In this document: positions 52,187 to 60,318 of the stretch, piece after piece | Layout: each line of letters opens with the position of its first letter | How positions within the stretch are numbered: the stretch's first letter is position 1 | Assembly (NCBI RefSeq): GCF_042684665.1 | Contig: NZ_JBHULY010000026.1 | Coordinates: 124,001-188,000 of the forward strand | Source of the DNA: Jejuia rubra | GTDB lineage: Bacteria; Bacteroidota; Bacteroidia; Flavobacteriales; Flavobacteriaceae | Length of the DNA: 64,000 nt | Reading direction: 5' to 3' | Notes under the pieces: model-generated | Database searches by the model: none | What the model saw: the letters and a program-made list of their open reading frames with translations, nothing else | Told to the model about the DNA's origin: nothing | Translations under genes and position numbers: made by a program

Positions 52187-53748
52187 TACGAACTGCACGA
52201 TAACATCGAACACCCCACTTTATAGCGGGCCCACTCTGGTCGTTTTGAAAACCATTTTTCATATTCGGGTTGCTCGTCGTAAGGCTTCCTGAGTATTCTG
52301 AATAATTCGTCAATTAATCCATAATTGCCTTTATCGGCATCATCGATGGCCATTTGCGCCATGTAATTTCTTAGGACATATTTGGGATTGACGGCATTCA
52401 TTTTCGTTTTTCGCTCTTCAAAAGAAAGTGTTTCCATTTGTAAACGCGCTCCGTATTTTACAAACCAATCTTTCCACCGTTCCTCAGTATTGAACGCAAC
52501 TTCATCTGGCTTGTAAAATGCGTCGAAAATCACATTTAAACCGTTTAAATCATTTTCTATTTTGAAATCGGCCAAACTCCTGAAAAAGATTGTCATGTCC
52601 GTTTCCGTAAGTTGCAAAATATCCTCCAAATCCTGCACTAAACTTTGGTCGCTTTCATCCGAAATTTGAAACCCCAATTTTGAACGCATCATTTCTAAAG
52701 ACTTCTCATCATAGTCCGTTTTATACTGATTTAAAATGGCTTCCAAAGGCTCAGCTTCCTCAATCAATGGGTAAAGCGCATTGGCGAGCTGTATCAAATT
52801 CCAAAGACCAACATTGGGCTGATTGCCATATCTATACCGTTTGTGCTGACTATCCGTAGTATTTGGAGTCCATCCATAATCATAACCTTCCAGCCAGCCG
52901 TAAGGGCCATAATCAATGGTCAAACCGAGAATTGACATATTGTCGGTATTCATCACACCATGCACAAAACCTACGCGTTGCCAATGGATAATCATATCCA
53001 AAGTACGATTGGCGACTTCCCCAAAAAAATCGATATAAGTTTCCTTTGAGGGCTCACCTAAGTGTGAAAAATGATGTTTTATCGTGTAATCCACCAAAAC
53101 TTTCAAGTTTGCCTCATCTTGTCGCGCCGCAAAAATTTGGTAGTTCCCGAAACGCAAAAAGGTCGCGGCAACCCTACAAACGATAGCCCCTTTTTCATAA
53201 GCGGCATTGCCATCATACATCATGTCCCGCAACACGCGGTCTCCCGATAATGCCAAAGACAACGCCCGAGTAGTAGGCACGCCCAAATGAAACATAGCTT
53301 CGCTACATAAATACTCCCGAATGGAAGACCGCAAAACAGCCAAGCCATCAGCTGTTCTGGAATAGGGCGTTTCGCCGGCACCTTTTAATTGCAGTGCCCA
53401 ATTTTTGCCATCATGCTCTACTTCGCATAGATTAATGGCTCTACCATCACCCAGTTGTCCTGCCCAATTTCCAAATTGATGCCCACCGTAGCACATGGCG
53501 TAAGGTTTAGTATATGGCAATACGGTGTTTCCCGTAAAAACGTTTAAGAAATCTTCGCTTTTTGCATCATCTTCGGCAAGCCCTAAGTTTTCAAGCATTT
53601 CGGGCGACACGTGCAACAATTCAGGTTTTGACGTTTCCTTGGGCGTAACATAAGAAAAGCACACCTCAGACACTTGCCTTCTGGAGTTTTCCAAAATAGG
53701 ATCTGCCGGTAATTCTTTATTGAATTTATCTTTTATGTTTAATTTCAT
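52186..53748 (-). CDS. selO: SelO (YdiU) protein adenylyltransferase
   Basis: SelO is a pseudokinase-fold enzyme that transfers AMP to proteins involved in redox balance. The 520-residue product has the family motifs LQLKGAGETPYSRTADGLAVLRSSIREYL, GVPTTRALSLALSG, FVHGVMNTDNMSILG (catalytic and metal residues D, N), TIDYGPYGWLEGYD (metal Asp), and the C-terminal redox-type Cys in CSMLSCSS, where selenocysteine or Cys occurs in homologues. It heads an operon of small overlapping genes with an MsrA-like protein, and glutaredoxin-like, TlpA-like, MsrA and MsrB genes lie upstream on the same strand. Confidence 0.93.
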   Translation of the reverse strand: MKLNIKDKFNKELPADPILENSRRQVSEVCFSYVTPKETSKPELLHVSPEMLENLGLAEDDAKSEDFLNVFTGNTVLPYTKPYAMCYGGHQFGNWAGQLGDGRAINLCEVEHDGKNWALQLKGAGETPYSRTADGLAVLRSSIREYLCSEAMFHLGVPTTRALSLALSGDRVLRDMMYDGNAAYEKGAIVCRVAATFLRFGNYQIFAARQDEANLKVLVDYTIKHHFSHLGEPSKETYIDFFGEVANRTLDMIIHWQRVGFVHGVMNTDNMSILGLTIDYGPYGWLEGYDYGWTPNTTDSQHKRYRYGNQPNVGLWNLIQLANALYPLIEEAEPLEAILNQYKTDYDEKSLEMMRSKLGFQISDESDQSLVQDLEDILQLTETDMTIFFRSLADFKIENDLNGLNVIFDAFYKPDEVAFNTEERWKDWFVKYGARLQMETLSFEERKTKMNAVNPKYVLRNYMAQMAIDDADKGNYGLIDELFRILRKPYDEQPEYEKWFSKRPEWARYKVGCSMLSCSS

Positions 53749-53760
53749 TTTCTACTTTCT

Positions 53761-54060
53761 AGACGTGTCAGGTTTTGAAAACACAAGTGCTCGGAAGACG
53801 AATAAAAGCGTTTTATAGGGTCTTAACTCCTCTTTCTTTCAATTTTTTTTAATGAAAAATTGAAATTCATTCTCCTCTTTACAAAAAGAGGAGAACTTAA
53901 TATGAGATTAAATCTAGGAATCTCTTAATTTTAAACCTAAATTTTTGTCGCTTTTTGGCTCCTCCCTTTTCTAAAGGGAGGACAATCCCGCCAGAGGCGG
54001 GATTAGGAGGGTTCTTCAAAACTCTTCCGAACAGTAGTGTTTTCAATACCTGACAGGTCT
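53761..54060. mobile_element. MITE-like element with 38-bp imperfect terminal inverted repeats
   Basis: The arms 53761-53798 and 54023-54060 match as inverted repeats at 33 of 38 positions and begin AGACxTGTCAGG. The 224-nt interior encodes no protein but holds four nested hairpins: TTTCAATTTTT/AAAAATTGAAA, CTCCTCTTT/AAAGAGGAG, CCTCCCTTT/AAAGGGAGG and ATCCCGCC/GGCGGGAT. It fills the selO-glutaredoxin gap. No target-site duplication is evident by eye, and a partial arm (AGACCTGTCAG) occurs at 24535-24545. It may be a non-autonomous element or an accretion of palindromic repeats. Confidence 0.6.
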
Positions 54061-54068
54061 TTTTAGTT

Positions 54069-54317
54069 TTATGATAACTTTTCAATCCATTTTTTTAATT
54101 CTGAATCTGATGGGTTTCTCAATTTCTTTTCGCCAATCATAATCGTTGGAAAATTAAGTCGCCTATTTTTATATAAACTTCGTAACGCCTCAGCATTGGC
54201 CTCATTTGTTTCTACATCAAGAAACTGAAAATCAAGATTCAAATCTTTTAAAAATTGAATATAATATTGACTTTTATGACATCTTTCAGCACCATAAATT
54301 TTGATTTTTGGCACCAT
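54069..54317 (-). CDS. Glutaredoxin-like protein
   Basis: The 82-residue protein has a thioredoxin fold with the start KIKIYGAERCHKSQYYIQFL and an active-site Cys in CHKS (single Cys with Ser, like monothiol relatives). A cis-Pro lies in LNFPTIMIG, and KLRNPSDSELKKWI follows near the end. The usual glutaredoxin glutathione-binding TVP/GGC pattern is partly altered (FPT, NPSD). It lies 3 nt after the TlpA-like gene on the same strand, so both are co-transcribed in the redox block. Confidence 0.82.
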   Translation of the reverse strand: MVPKIKIYGAERCHKSQYYIQFLKDLNLDFQFLDVETNEANAEALRSLYKNRRLNFPTIMIGEKKLRNPSDSELKKWIEKLS

Positions 54318-54320
54318 AAA

Positions 54321-54809
54321 TCACATTGTTTTAAGAAATTCAATGGCATTATTTGGGTATAAATGGAATTCCGAAAACACCACATAATCCTTTTTATCTA
54401 TAAAGATAAACCAAGGTGTGCCACCCGTTTTATAGTTGCGCATTAAAGTGGACTGCAAGTCACCTTCTTTACCAGCGTCATATCCAAACGGTATTTGTAA
54501 TCCATATTTCTTTTGAGTTTCCAACGTTTTTTCATAGGTATTTGCATGATGACCTTCAAAAACTGTTTGAATTGCCAAAAAAACCACATTGTCATTTTCT
54601 TTTAAAGCATCGACCATTCTTTTTAAGTCTGGCAAACCTTTAGTGTGACACCCACGGCACCAACTTTGAAAACAAAATACCACCTTAAATTTTCCTTTAA
54701 AATCTGACAATTTTATGGCCTCAGTTTTATTTCCATCACTATCCACCCAAGTGTCAACACCAAATTCTGGGGCTTTAAACAGTTGTGGTTTATTTTCGTA
54801 ATAAGACAT
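54321..54809 (-). CDS. TlpA/thioredoxin-fold reductase
   Basis: The 162-residue protein has a thioredoxin-like fold with FKVVFCFQSWCRGCHTKGLPDLKRM, redox pair CRGC, and GTPWFIFIDKKDYVVFSEFH with a cis-Pro. There is no signal peptide. It resembles the cytoplasmic thiol-disulfide and peroxiredoxin-like proteins of Bacteroidota. It is followed after 3 nt by the glutaredoxin-like gene, and an MsrA gene lies 90 nt upstream. Partner unknown. Confidence 0.83.
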   Translation of the reverse strand: MSYYENKPQLFKAPEFGVDTWVDSDGNKTEAIKLSDFKGKFKVVFCFQSWCRGCHTKGLPDLKRMVDALKENDNVVFLAIQTVFEGHHANTYEKTLETQKKYGLQIPFGYDAGKEGDLQSTLMRNYKTGGTPWFIFIDKKDYVVFSEFHLYPNNAIEFLKTM

Positions 54810-54901
54810 CGATCATACTTTTTTCATGCTGTTCCTAATCTATAAAGTTTGATACTGAAACCCGTTCAGTACGTCAAAACTCGCAGGCCTTAAACTTTAA
54901 G

Positions 54902-55441
54902 TTACTTTAATTTTTCAGCGTACAACTTTCTGAATTTCGCCAACTTTGGGGTTATAACTGCATTACAATACCCTTGTTGTGTATTGTTGCGATAATAATC
55001 TTGATGGTAATCCTCGGCGTCATAAAAAACATCTAAAGGCGATATTTCAGTTACTACTGGATCATCAAAATATTTGGCGACTTCTTTAACAACAACCTCA
55101 GCTATTTCTTTTTGGGTTTCGTCGTGATAATAAATCACCGAGCGGTATTGTGTACCCCTGTCTGCCCCTTGCCTATTCATCGTTGTAGGGTCATGTGTGG
55201 TCATAAAAATAAGTAGAATTTCCTCATAGGAAATCATATTGGCGTCAAAGGTAATTTGCACGACTTCGGCATGACCGGTTAAACCCGAACATACTTCGCG
55301 ATATGTTGGTTTTCCGGGAGCATCCCCTCCGGAATATCCAGACACTACTTTCTCAACACCTTTTAATTCCCTAAATATGGCTTCGGTACACCAAAAGCAT
55401 CCTCCGCCAACTGTTGCTATTTGTATTTTTTTATTTGTCAT
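54902..55441 (-). CDS. msrA: Peptide-methionine (S)-S-oxide reductase
   Basis: MsrA reduces the S epimer of methionine sulfoxide in proteins. The 179-residue product (ATG 55441; the frame opens 8 codons earlier) has GGGCFWCTEAIFRELKGV with catalytic Cys, GYSGGDAPGKPTYREVCSGLTGHAEVVQI (conserved Glu), THDPTTMNRQGADRGTQYRSVIYY, and the late YHQDYYRNNTQQGYC. It is a complete canonical copy. The msrB gene lies upstream with a 96-nt gap that contains a degenerate repeat. Confidence 0.95.
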   Translation of the reverse strand: MTNKKIQIATVGGGCFWCTEAIFRELKGVEKVVSGYSGGDAPGKPTYREVCSGLTGHAEVVQITFDANMISYEEILLIFMTTHDPTTMNRQGADRGTQYRSVIYYHDETQKEIAEVVVKEVAKYFDDPVVTEISPLDVFYDAEDYHQDYYRNNTQQGYCNAVITPKLAKFRKLYAEKLK

Positions 55442-55449
55442 TTTTTTTA

Positions 55450-55527
55450 CCCTTCCGAGTTTCATCCCGAGGCTTCAGGACAAAACCCACCTTCCCAAAT
55501 TTCGACTACGCTCAATTACCGGGAAGG
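55450..55527. repeat. Degenerate palindromic repeat between msrB and msrA
   Basis: ACCCTTCC near 55449 and GGGAAGG near 55521 are inverted ends. Between them lie TTTCATCCCGAGGCTTCAGG and TTTCGACTACGCTCAA, fragments of the same repeat types found at 45482 and 41076. The stretch is non-coding and could form a hairpin in the msrBA transcript. Confidence 0.5.
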
Positions 55528-55537
55528 AGCTATTTGA

Positions 55538-55999
55538 TTATTTTGATATGTTTTCTTGTTTTTCCAATTGCATGGATTCTGAATTGATACAATAGCGCAA
55601 ACCACTTGGTTCTGGCCCATCCGGGAATACGTGTCCTAAATGCGCATCGCAAGTATTGCACATCACCTCAACACGCACCATTCCAAAGGAACTATCTTTT
55701 TCATATTTAATCGCATTTTCTTTAATGGGTTGCGTAAAACTCGGCCATCCCGTACCCGATTCAAACTTGATGGTAGAATCAAATAAAGGTGTATCGCAAC
55801 ACACACAATTGTATTTTCCGGCCTCATAAATACTGCATAGCGCACCACTATGCGGGCGTTCCGTGCCTTTTAATCTCGTAATTCTGAATTGTTCCGGGGT
55901 TAATTGTGCTTGCCATTCGGCTGGTGTTTTTTCAACTCGCCGGTCGGGAGTTGGGTTTCCGTTTACGGAAAAACCGATAACTTCTTTCCAAGTTAGCAT
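55538..55999 (-). CDS. msrB: Peptide-methionine (R)-S-oxide reductase
   Basis: MsrB reduces the R epimer of methionine sulfoxide. The 153-residue protein has two zinc CxxC pairs (CVCCDTPLF and CNTCDAHLGH), the segment ESGTGWPSFTQP, and HVFPDGPEPSGLRYCINSESM, which contains the catalytic Cys of the family. Starting at 55999 (MLTWKEVIGFSVNG) it is full length. It is followed by msrA on the same strand, so the two stereospecific enzymes are probably co-expressed. Confidence 0.95.
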   Translation of the reverse strand: MLTWKEVIGFSVNGNPTPDRRVEKTPAEWQAQLTPEQFRITRLKGTERPHSGALCSIYEAGKYNCVCCDTPLFDSTIKFESGTGWPSFTQPIKENAIKYEKDSSFGMVRVEVMCNTCDAHLGHVFPDGPEPSGLRYCINSESMQLEKQENISK

Positions 56000-56238
56000 A
56001 TTTTTTGTCCTTTCGTTGTTAAATTAATATATGCTTTCAAACGAGACATTAGTCAAAAAAAGACTAGAAAACTTACATTTCTATCTATTTCATACCCATT
56101 GAAAGCATATTTGAAATTTACGACAAATTATGCCGTTATGCATACTAAATCCCAAAGGAAATCTCGATGCTAACATCGAGAAATCCTTTTTCAACTAAAG
56201 TTTAGTATTTTTACCAATAATCATTTTAAATCACGCCT

Positions 56239-57432
56239 ATGTTGATTGCTGAAGCCGAGAAATTTGCACTTAACCTACTCAACGAAAAATTAGACACATC
56301 TTTTTTGTATCACAATATTCCACATACGCAACGTGTAGTAAATAGCGCAAAAGAACTTGCTGAATTAGCCAATATTGAGGAGGCTGATAAAAATCTGCTT
56401 TTGGTGGCCTCATGGTTGCACGACACTGGCTACACCAAAGGGGCGAAAGACCACGAAGAAGAGAGTGTTAAAATAGCCAAGGCGTTTTTGGCAGGACAAA
56501 ACTGCCCAGAAAAGGACGTAAGAACAATTTGTGATTTAATTCTAGCAACTAAAATTGACGCCGTCCCAAAAAATCAATTGGAACGCATTATTAGGGACGC
56601 GGACAGTTCTCATATAGGAAGCAAAAATTATTTGGAGATTTCTGAACTGCTCAGAAAGGAATGGGAATTGTTGTGCAATAAGAGCCTTTCGGAGTCTGAA
56701 TGGATTGCGGAAAATATTGATTTCCTCACCACCAGACATCGATTTTATTCAACAGAGGCATCAAGTATGTGGGATAATCGCAAGGGTAAAAATCTTTCGC
56801 AATTAATCAAAATGAAGAAAAAGATTGATGCGGATTCCAAAAAATTAAATCAGAAAAAGGAGGAGCTCAGTTTTAAAAAAAGTAAGGTGGTATTGCCAGA
56901 TCGAGGTATCGAAACCATGTTTCGGGTAGCATTAAGAAACCATATCACATTGAGCGATATTGCCGATACCAAAGCCAATATTTTGCTTTCGGTAAATGCT
57001 ATTATTATTTCTGTAGCCCTATCTAATTTATTGCCCAAACTGGATAATCCTTCCAATAGTTATTTGATATACCCCACGTTAATTTTTCTATTGTTCACTG
57101 TTGCTTCAATTGTCTTATCGGTTTTGGCAACTAGGCCGAACGTTACAAAGGGGCAGTTCACAAAAGAGGACGTAGCCAATAAAAAAGTAAATCTATTATT
57201 CTTCGGCAATTTCCATCAAATGAGCTTAAAAGATTTTGAATGGGCCATGGGAGAAATGATGCAGGATAAGGATTATTTGTATGGCTCATTAACCAAAGAC
57301 CTTTATTTCCTCGGCCTTGTTTTGAATAGAAAATATAACCTATTGAGGACTACCTATACCGTATTTATGATTGGTATTGTGGTTAGCGTATTTGCATTTG
57401 GAATTGCTTTTGCAACAAGTGGTGCGACTTAA
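56239..57432 (+). CDS. HD-domain protein fused to a Pycsar-effector-type transmembrane domain (PycTM)
   Basis: The 397-residue protein has an HD phosphohydrolase domain (residues 1-170) with H29, H61-D62 and D120 as the likely metal set (IPHTQRV, SWLHDTGY, RDADSSH). A charged coiled linker follows (about 190-215, KKKIDADSKKLNQKKEEL), then a PycTM/DUF5706 module (about 223-397) with the signature RNHITLSDIADTKANILLSVNAIIISVALS and three membrane helices (about 246-264, 277-298, 372-393). PycTM domains are effectors of cyclic CMP/UMP defence systems in other bacteria. No cyclase gene is near. The next gene (GAF protein) is convergent and ends 6 nt away. Function unproven. Confidence 0.88.
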   Translation: MLIAEAEKFALNLLNEKLDTSFLYHNIPHTQRVVNSAKELAELANIEEADKNLLLVASWLHDTGYTKGAKDHEEESVKIAKAFLAGQNCPEKDVRTICDLILATKIDAVPKNQLERIIRDADSSHIGSKNYLEISELLRKEWELLCNKSLSESEWIAENIDFLTTRHRFYSTEASSMWDNRKGKNLSQLIKMKKKIDADSKKLNQKKEELSFKKSKVVLPDRGIETMFRVALRNHITLSDIADTKANILLSVNAIIISVALSNLLPKLDNPSNSYLIYPTLIFLLFTVASIVLSVLATRPNVTKGQFTKEDVANKKVNLLFFGNFHQMSLKDFEWAMGEMMQDKDYLYGSLTKDLYFLGLVLNRKYNLLRTTYTVFMIGIVVSVFAFGIAFATSGAT

Positions 57433-57437
57433 AGGGA

Positions 57438-59813
57438 TTAAGCCTTAAGCTCTTTCATCAAATCATCATAGGTATAAAACGCCTTATCATTTTCGTTTTT
57501 ATGATATAGTACGCTTACGCGGATTGCTTTTAATCCGGTTACCGCCTGTAAATCTTGCAACTCTACAATTTCTACATCAGTATCCAAATAATTCTTGGAC
57601 TGAAGAAATTTGATGTAACCCAAATATTCAATTTCATCCTGCTTTTGGGAATACACGATGCTGATTTTGCCTTTTTGCGTAACGCGTTCTGTGGTGCCTT
57701 TTATATAAGCCTTATCTACACGTTTTTTTACGATTTCGTAACGTGCATTGTAGGTGCCGTCAACATCAAATTGCTTTTCGTCCATCCTAAAACTGATGGT
57801 CAACGGCTGGTTGAACACCAAAATCATGGAGGCTACGTCCAACGCCACTGGAAAATCAGATTGCATTTGGTAATAGGCGTTTTCCATTTCACACATTACC
57901 TGCAATTGCCATAAACGCAGATTGTACAAGTAAATTTTATTGAAACTATCCTCTTTGGTAATGGACTCTCCAACATACATATTATGCTCAACACCATCGG
58001 TTTTAAAGCGTTCAAAATAATGCGGATACATCTGTTGGGCTTCCTCTTGTTTTTTGTCCAAAAGCGTAGCCATTTCCACATTAATTTTCGCAATAGTTTC
58101 ATCGTAGTCTTTTCTATGTCTGTAGAGTACGTTGACCTTTTCGTCAATATTTTTGTAGTAGGCTTCTACATCATCATTCAACAGTTGATTACTTTTTAAA
58201 TGATCTAAAAGAGGTTCAACGTCTTCTTTGAAGAAGGATGAAATCTGTTGCTCGCTATCCACTTGGAAATTTTCGTCCAATCCGTTCTGAAAATCATTTA
58301 TCTGATAAATAAACTGCTCATAAATTGGCAAATGTTCCAATTTCAAAGCCTTATCCAAAATCTGTTTTGCCGCTCTAAGTTGAAGCGACAAGTCTTCTCG
58401 TGTAGCATAGTTTCTAGCTTCCGAAGACCCCTTAATATCTATTTGCCCGTACAACGGATATACATTATCAAAGGCTATTTTTTGAAAAGAAGCCTCTTCT
58501 CCTTCCACTTCAGCCTTTATATAATTCTTTGCTTCTTTAGCAAAACGCCAATGCACACTCGGGTGAATTGAGGTGCATTCCTTTTGAATAATAGCTTCAA
58601 TAAGATTCTCTTCATCCTTTTTGGACCGCTCCACTGCCGAAACGATAAATGGCATCACATCCACCAACTTATTGGCATTGATACTATTCAAAGCATGTGG
58701 TGTGTTGGATACAATTTCCATTATGCCCATAAGTCCTTCATCATTAGCAATTGGTGCAAAAATGGCACTTTTAAAACCTTGTTTATGCAACACTTCCACC
58801 TGAGGCGCGAAACCTCTCTTTGCTTTTTCGTAAACGCCATCCACGTCAGAAATAGAGAAATATTTTTTCTCTACAATCAATCTGTTATAGGACCATTTGC
58901 ACAATGAACTATTACATTCCAAACGCTCTTGATCTCCTAAAAGGTAACTATTGATTCCTACCCCATAAACACGTTCAAAAGCTTTTTCCTCTTCATTATA
59001 AATTGAAAAACCAACCTGCAAATCATTGATACCCAGCAAAGACCTAAATACATCATGAAACTCGTACATAAAGTTTTCGTCCTTACGCTTATCCTCACCG
59101 ATTAAATTGGATTTTATGTTGGAAATTGATTGATCCTCTGTAACATCAAAAATATTGGAAATCACGAAGCCTTTGAAAATATAGCTGCCTTGAGGAAAAA
59201 GTTCCTTCCATAAGTCTAAATTTTCAAAATTATCCAGGAGCTTTTTATAATCCTCTTCAGTAATTTTTTTTGCCTTTTCCGTTGGAACGATTTCACAAAA
59301 ATCGGCATTATACATTATCTTATAAAACCTTAAAATGCCATTGGCATCTGGAATTTCATAATAAAACGGGCGCTTAAAATTCAAATTATAACCGTAGCAA
59401 AAATTTAGAATTATGGTACAAGCAATGATGTACCTGTGGTCATCAGGCATATTTTTGATATTCAACTCAAAGCCATCACCTGCGGTTTTGATAATATTTT
59501 TAAACCTTTCTGAAGAATTGAATATCAAATTATGAAACGGCACAGAGGCTGTTTTAATTTCATTTTTGGTCAACACAGGCGCAAATGAATCCTGAAGAAT
59601 AATTCTGATTTCTTCTTTCCTGTCTTCCAAAATTTGCGTATCGCTAAAACCATCCCTTAACTCCGGAAACGATGCCGCAGACTTTAGGACACGCTTTGCC
59701 TTGGCAGAAAGAAATTCATCTTCACTATCGGCCAGTTTTTCATAATGCTGAAGCAACTTGTTGAAGCTGACTTTAAGCGTCATTGGCGACTCAATATTGT
59801 CGTTGATGTCCAT
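57438..59813 (-). CDS. Large GAF-domain protein
   Basis: The 791-residue cytoplasmic protein has a helical N-terminal region of about 270 residues. A GAF-like domain follows at about 270-400 (LLGINDLQVGFSIYNEEEKAFERVYGVG, GFKSAIFAPIANDEGLMGIMEIVS). A long helical middle part contains NVLYRHRKDYDETIAKINVEMATLLDKKQEEA, and the C-terminal domain is mixed. It is conserved-looking in Flavobacteriia, but I cannot name its function; GAF domains bind small ligands such as cyclic nucleotides. ATG 59813 (MDINDNIESPMTLKVSF) is preferred over 59837. It is convergent with the HD-PycTM gene. Confidence 0.8.
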   Translation of the reverse strand: MDINDNIESPMTLKVSFNKLLQHYEKLADSEDEFLSAKAKRVLKSAASFPELRDGFSDTQILEDRKEEIRIILQDSFAPVLTKNEIKTASVPFHNLIFNSSERFKNIIKTAGDGFELNIKNMPDDHRYIIACTIILNFCYGYNLNFKRPFYYEIPDANGILRFYKIMYNADFCEIVPTEKAKKITEEDYKKLLDNFENLDLWKELFPQGSYIFKGFVISNIFDVTEDQSISNIKSNLIGEDKRKDENFMYEFHDVFRSLLGINDLQVGFSIYNEEEKAFERVYGVGINSYLLGDQERLECNSSLCKWSYNRLIVEKKYFSISDVDGVYEKAKRGFAPQVEVLHKQGFKSAIFAPIANDEGLMGIMEIVSNTPHALNSINANKLVDVMPFIVSAVERSKKDEENLIEAIIQKECTSIHPSVHWRFAKEAKNYIKAEVEGEEASFQKIAFDNVYPLYGQIDIKGSSEARNYATREDLSLQLRAAKQILDKALKLEHLPIYEQFIYQINDFQNGLDENFQVDSEQQISSFFKEDVEPLLDHLKSNQLLNDDVEAYYKNIDEKVNVLYRHRKDYDETIAKINVEMATLLDKKQEEAQQMYPHYFERFKTDGVEHNMYVGESITKEDSFNKIYLYNLRLWQLQVMCEMENAYYQMQSDFPVALDVASMILVFNQPLTISFRMDEKQFDVDGTYNARYEIVKKRVDKAYIKGTTERVTQKGKISIVYSQKQDEIEYLGYIKFLQSKNYLDTDVEIVELQDLQAVTGLKAIRVSVLYHKNENDKAFYTYDDLMKELKA

Positions 59814-60070
59814 TTTATGGATTAAATTAGGGTACAAAGTTACAAATTATTGGGTTAGTCGTTATAAAGTAGACTTTCTAACAGCCTAATTGTTACAAGG
59901 ATATATGTTAAATTTTCAGGTTCTTTAATGGAAGAAAATGCGTGCTCTGTAATAATTTGGCTATTTGTGTAGCACTTTTTAATTTATGTACTTTCGAAGT
60001 CCCATTAGGTTCCGCTCAGTATAAACTTCTCTCCTCTCCTTTTACATTTTTTAATCAAACAGCATTGCAC

Positions 60071-60102
60071 AAAAAAAGCCTCTCAAAAATTGAGAAGCTT
60101 TT
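60071..60102 (-). terminator. Rho-independent terminator after tRNA-Leu
   Basis: On the minus strand AAAGCTTCTCAA pairs with TTGAGAGGCTTT with one mismatch, separated by a few Ts, and is followed by a T-run. It starts about seven bases after the tRNA 3' end and is oriented to end its transcript. Confidence 0.78.
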
Positions 60103-60108
60103 AACTCG

Positions 60109-60190
60109 TGCGGGCGGAGAGACTCGAACTCTCACACCTCGCGGCACTAGATCCTAAGTCTAGCGTGTCTACCAATTCCACCACGCCCGC
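60109..60190 (-). tRNA. tRNA-Leu (anticodon UAG)
   Basis: An 82-nt class II cloverleaf on the minus strand. The acceptor stem is GCGGGCG with CGCCCGC plus discriminator A. A D-arm with GGTAGACACGC, the anticodon stem-loop AGACTTAGGATCT (anticodon TAG), a long variable arm (GTGCCGCGAGGTGT) and the T-arm GAGTTCGAGTCTC are all present. CCA is not encoded. It has its own promoter and terminator. It would read CUA and, by wobble, other CUN codons. Confidence 0.97.
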
Positions 60191-60197
60191 ATAGTCC

Positions 60198-60217
60198 ATC
60201 CCGATAGCTATCGGGGT
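60198..60217. repeat. 20-bp palindrome, third copy
   Basis: ATCCCGATAGCTATCGGGGT matches the copy at 6966-6985 except at the end base pair. It sits in the short leader between the tRNA-Leu promoter and the tRNA body, so it would be transcribed as a hairpin in the precursor. Confidence 0.78.
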
Positions 60218-60227
60218 TAAAGGGATG

Positions 60228-60257
60228 CAAATATAATTAAGATTTTTAAATTCCAAA
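60228..60257 (-). promoter_or_regulatory. Promoter of tRNA-Leu
   Basis: On the minus strand TTTG (60257-60254), an 18-nt spacer and TATATTTG (60235-60228) match the Bacteroidota promoter consensus. TATATTTGCATCC is identical to the tRNA-Phe promoter over 13 bases. The CCCGATAGCTATCGGG palindrome lies downstream in the leader. Confidence 0.75.
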
Positions 60258-60318
60258 GGGCGATGCTATAAAAAGTATTCTTTTTTATACTTTTGGATAT
60301 CTTCATTTAAAATATCCT

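Noticed and set aside
53897..54085. 62-residue minus-strand reading frame in the inverted-repeat element
   Set aside because: Its sequence (PPNPASGGIVLPLEKGG) is a typical translation of flavobacterial palindromic repeats, not a protein.
56239..57432. Active Pycsar defence system
   Set aside because: The PycTM domain is present, but no nucleotide cyclase is in the neighbourhood and the HD fusion is not a typical defence effector, so a complete defence system cannot be claimed.
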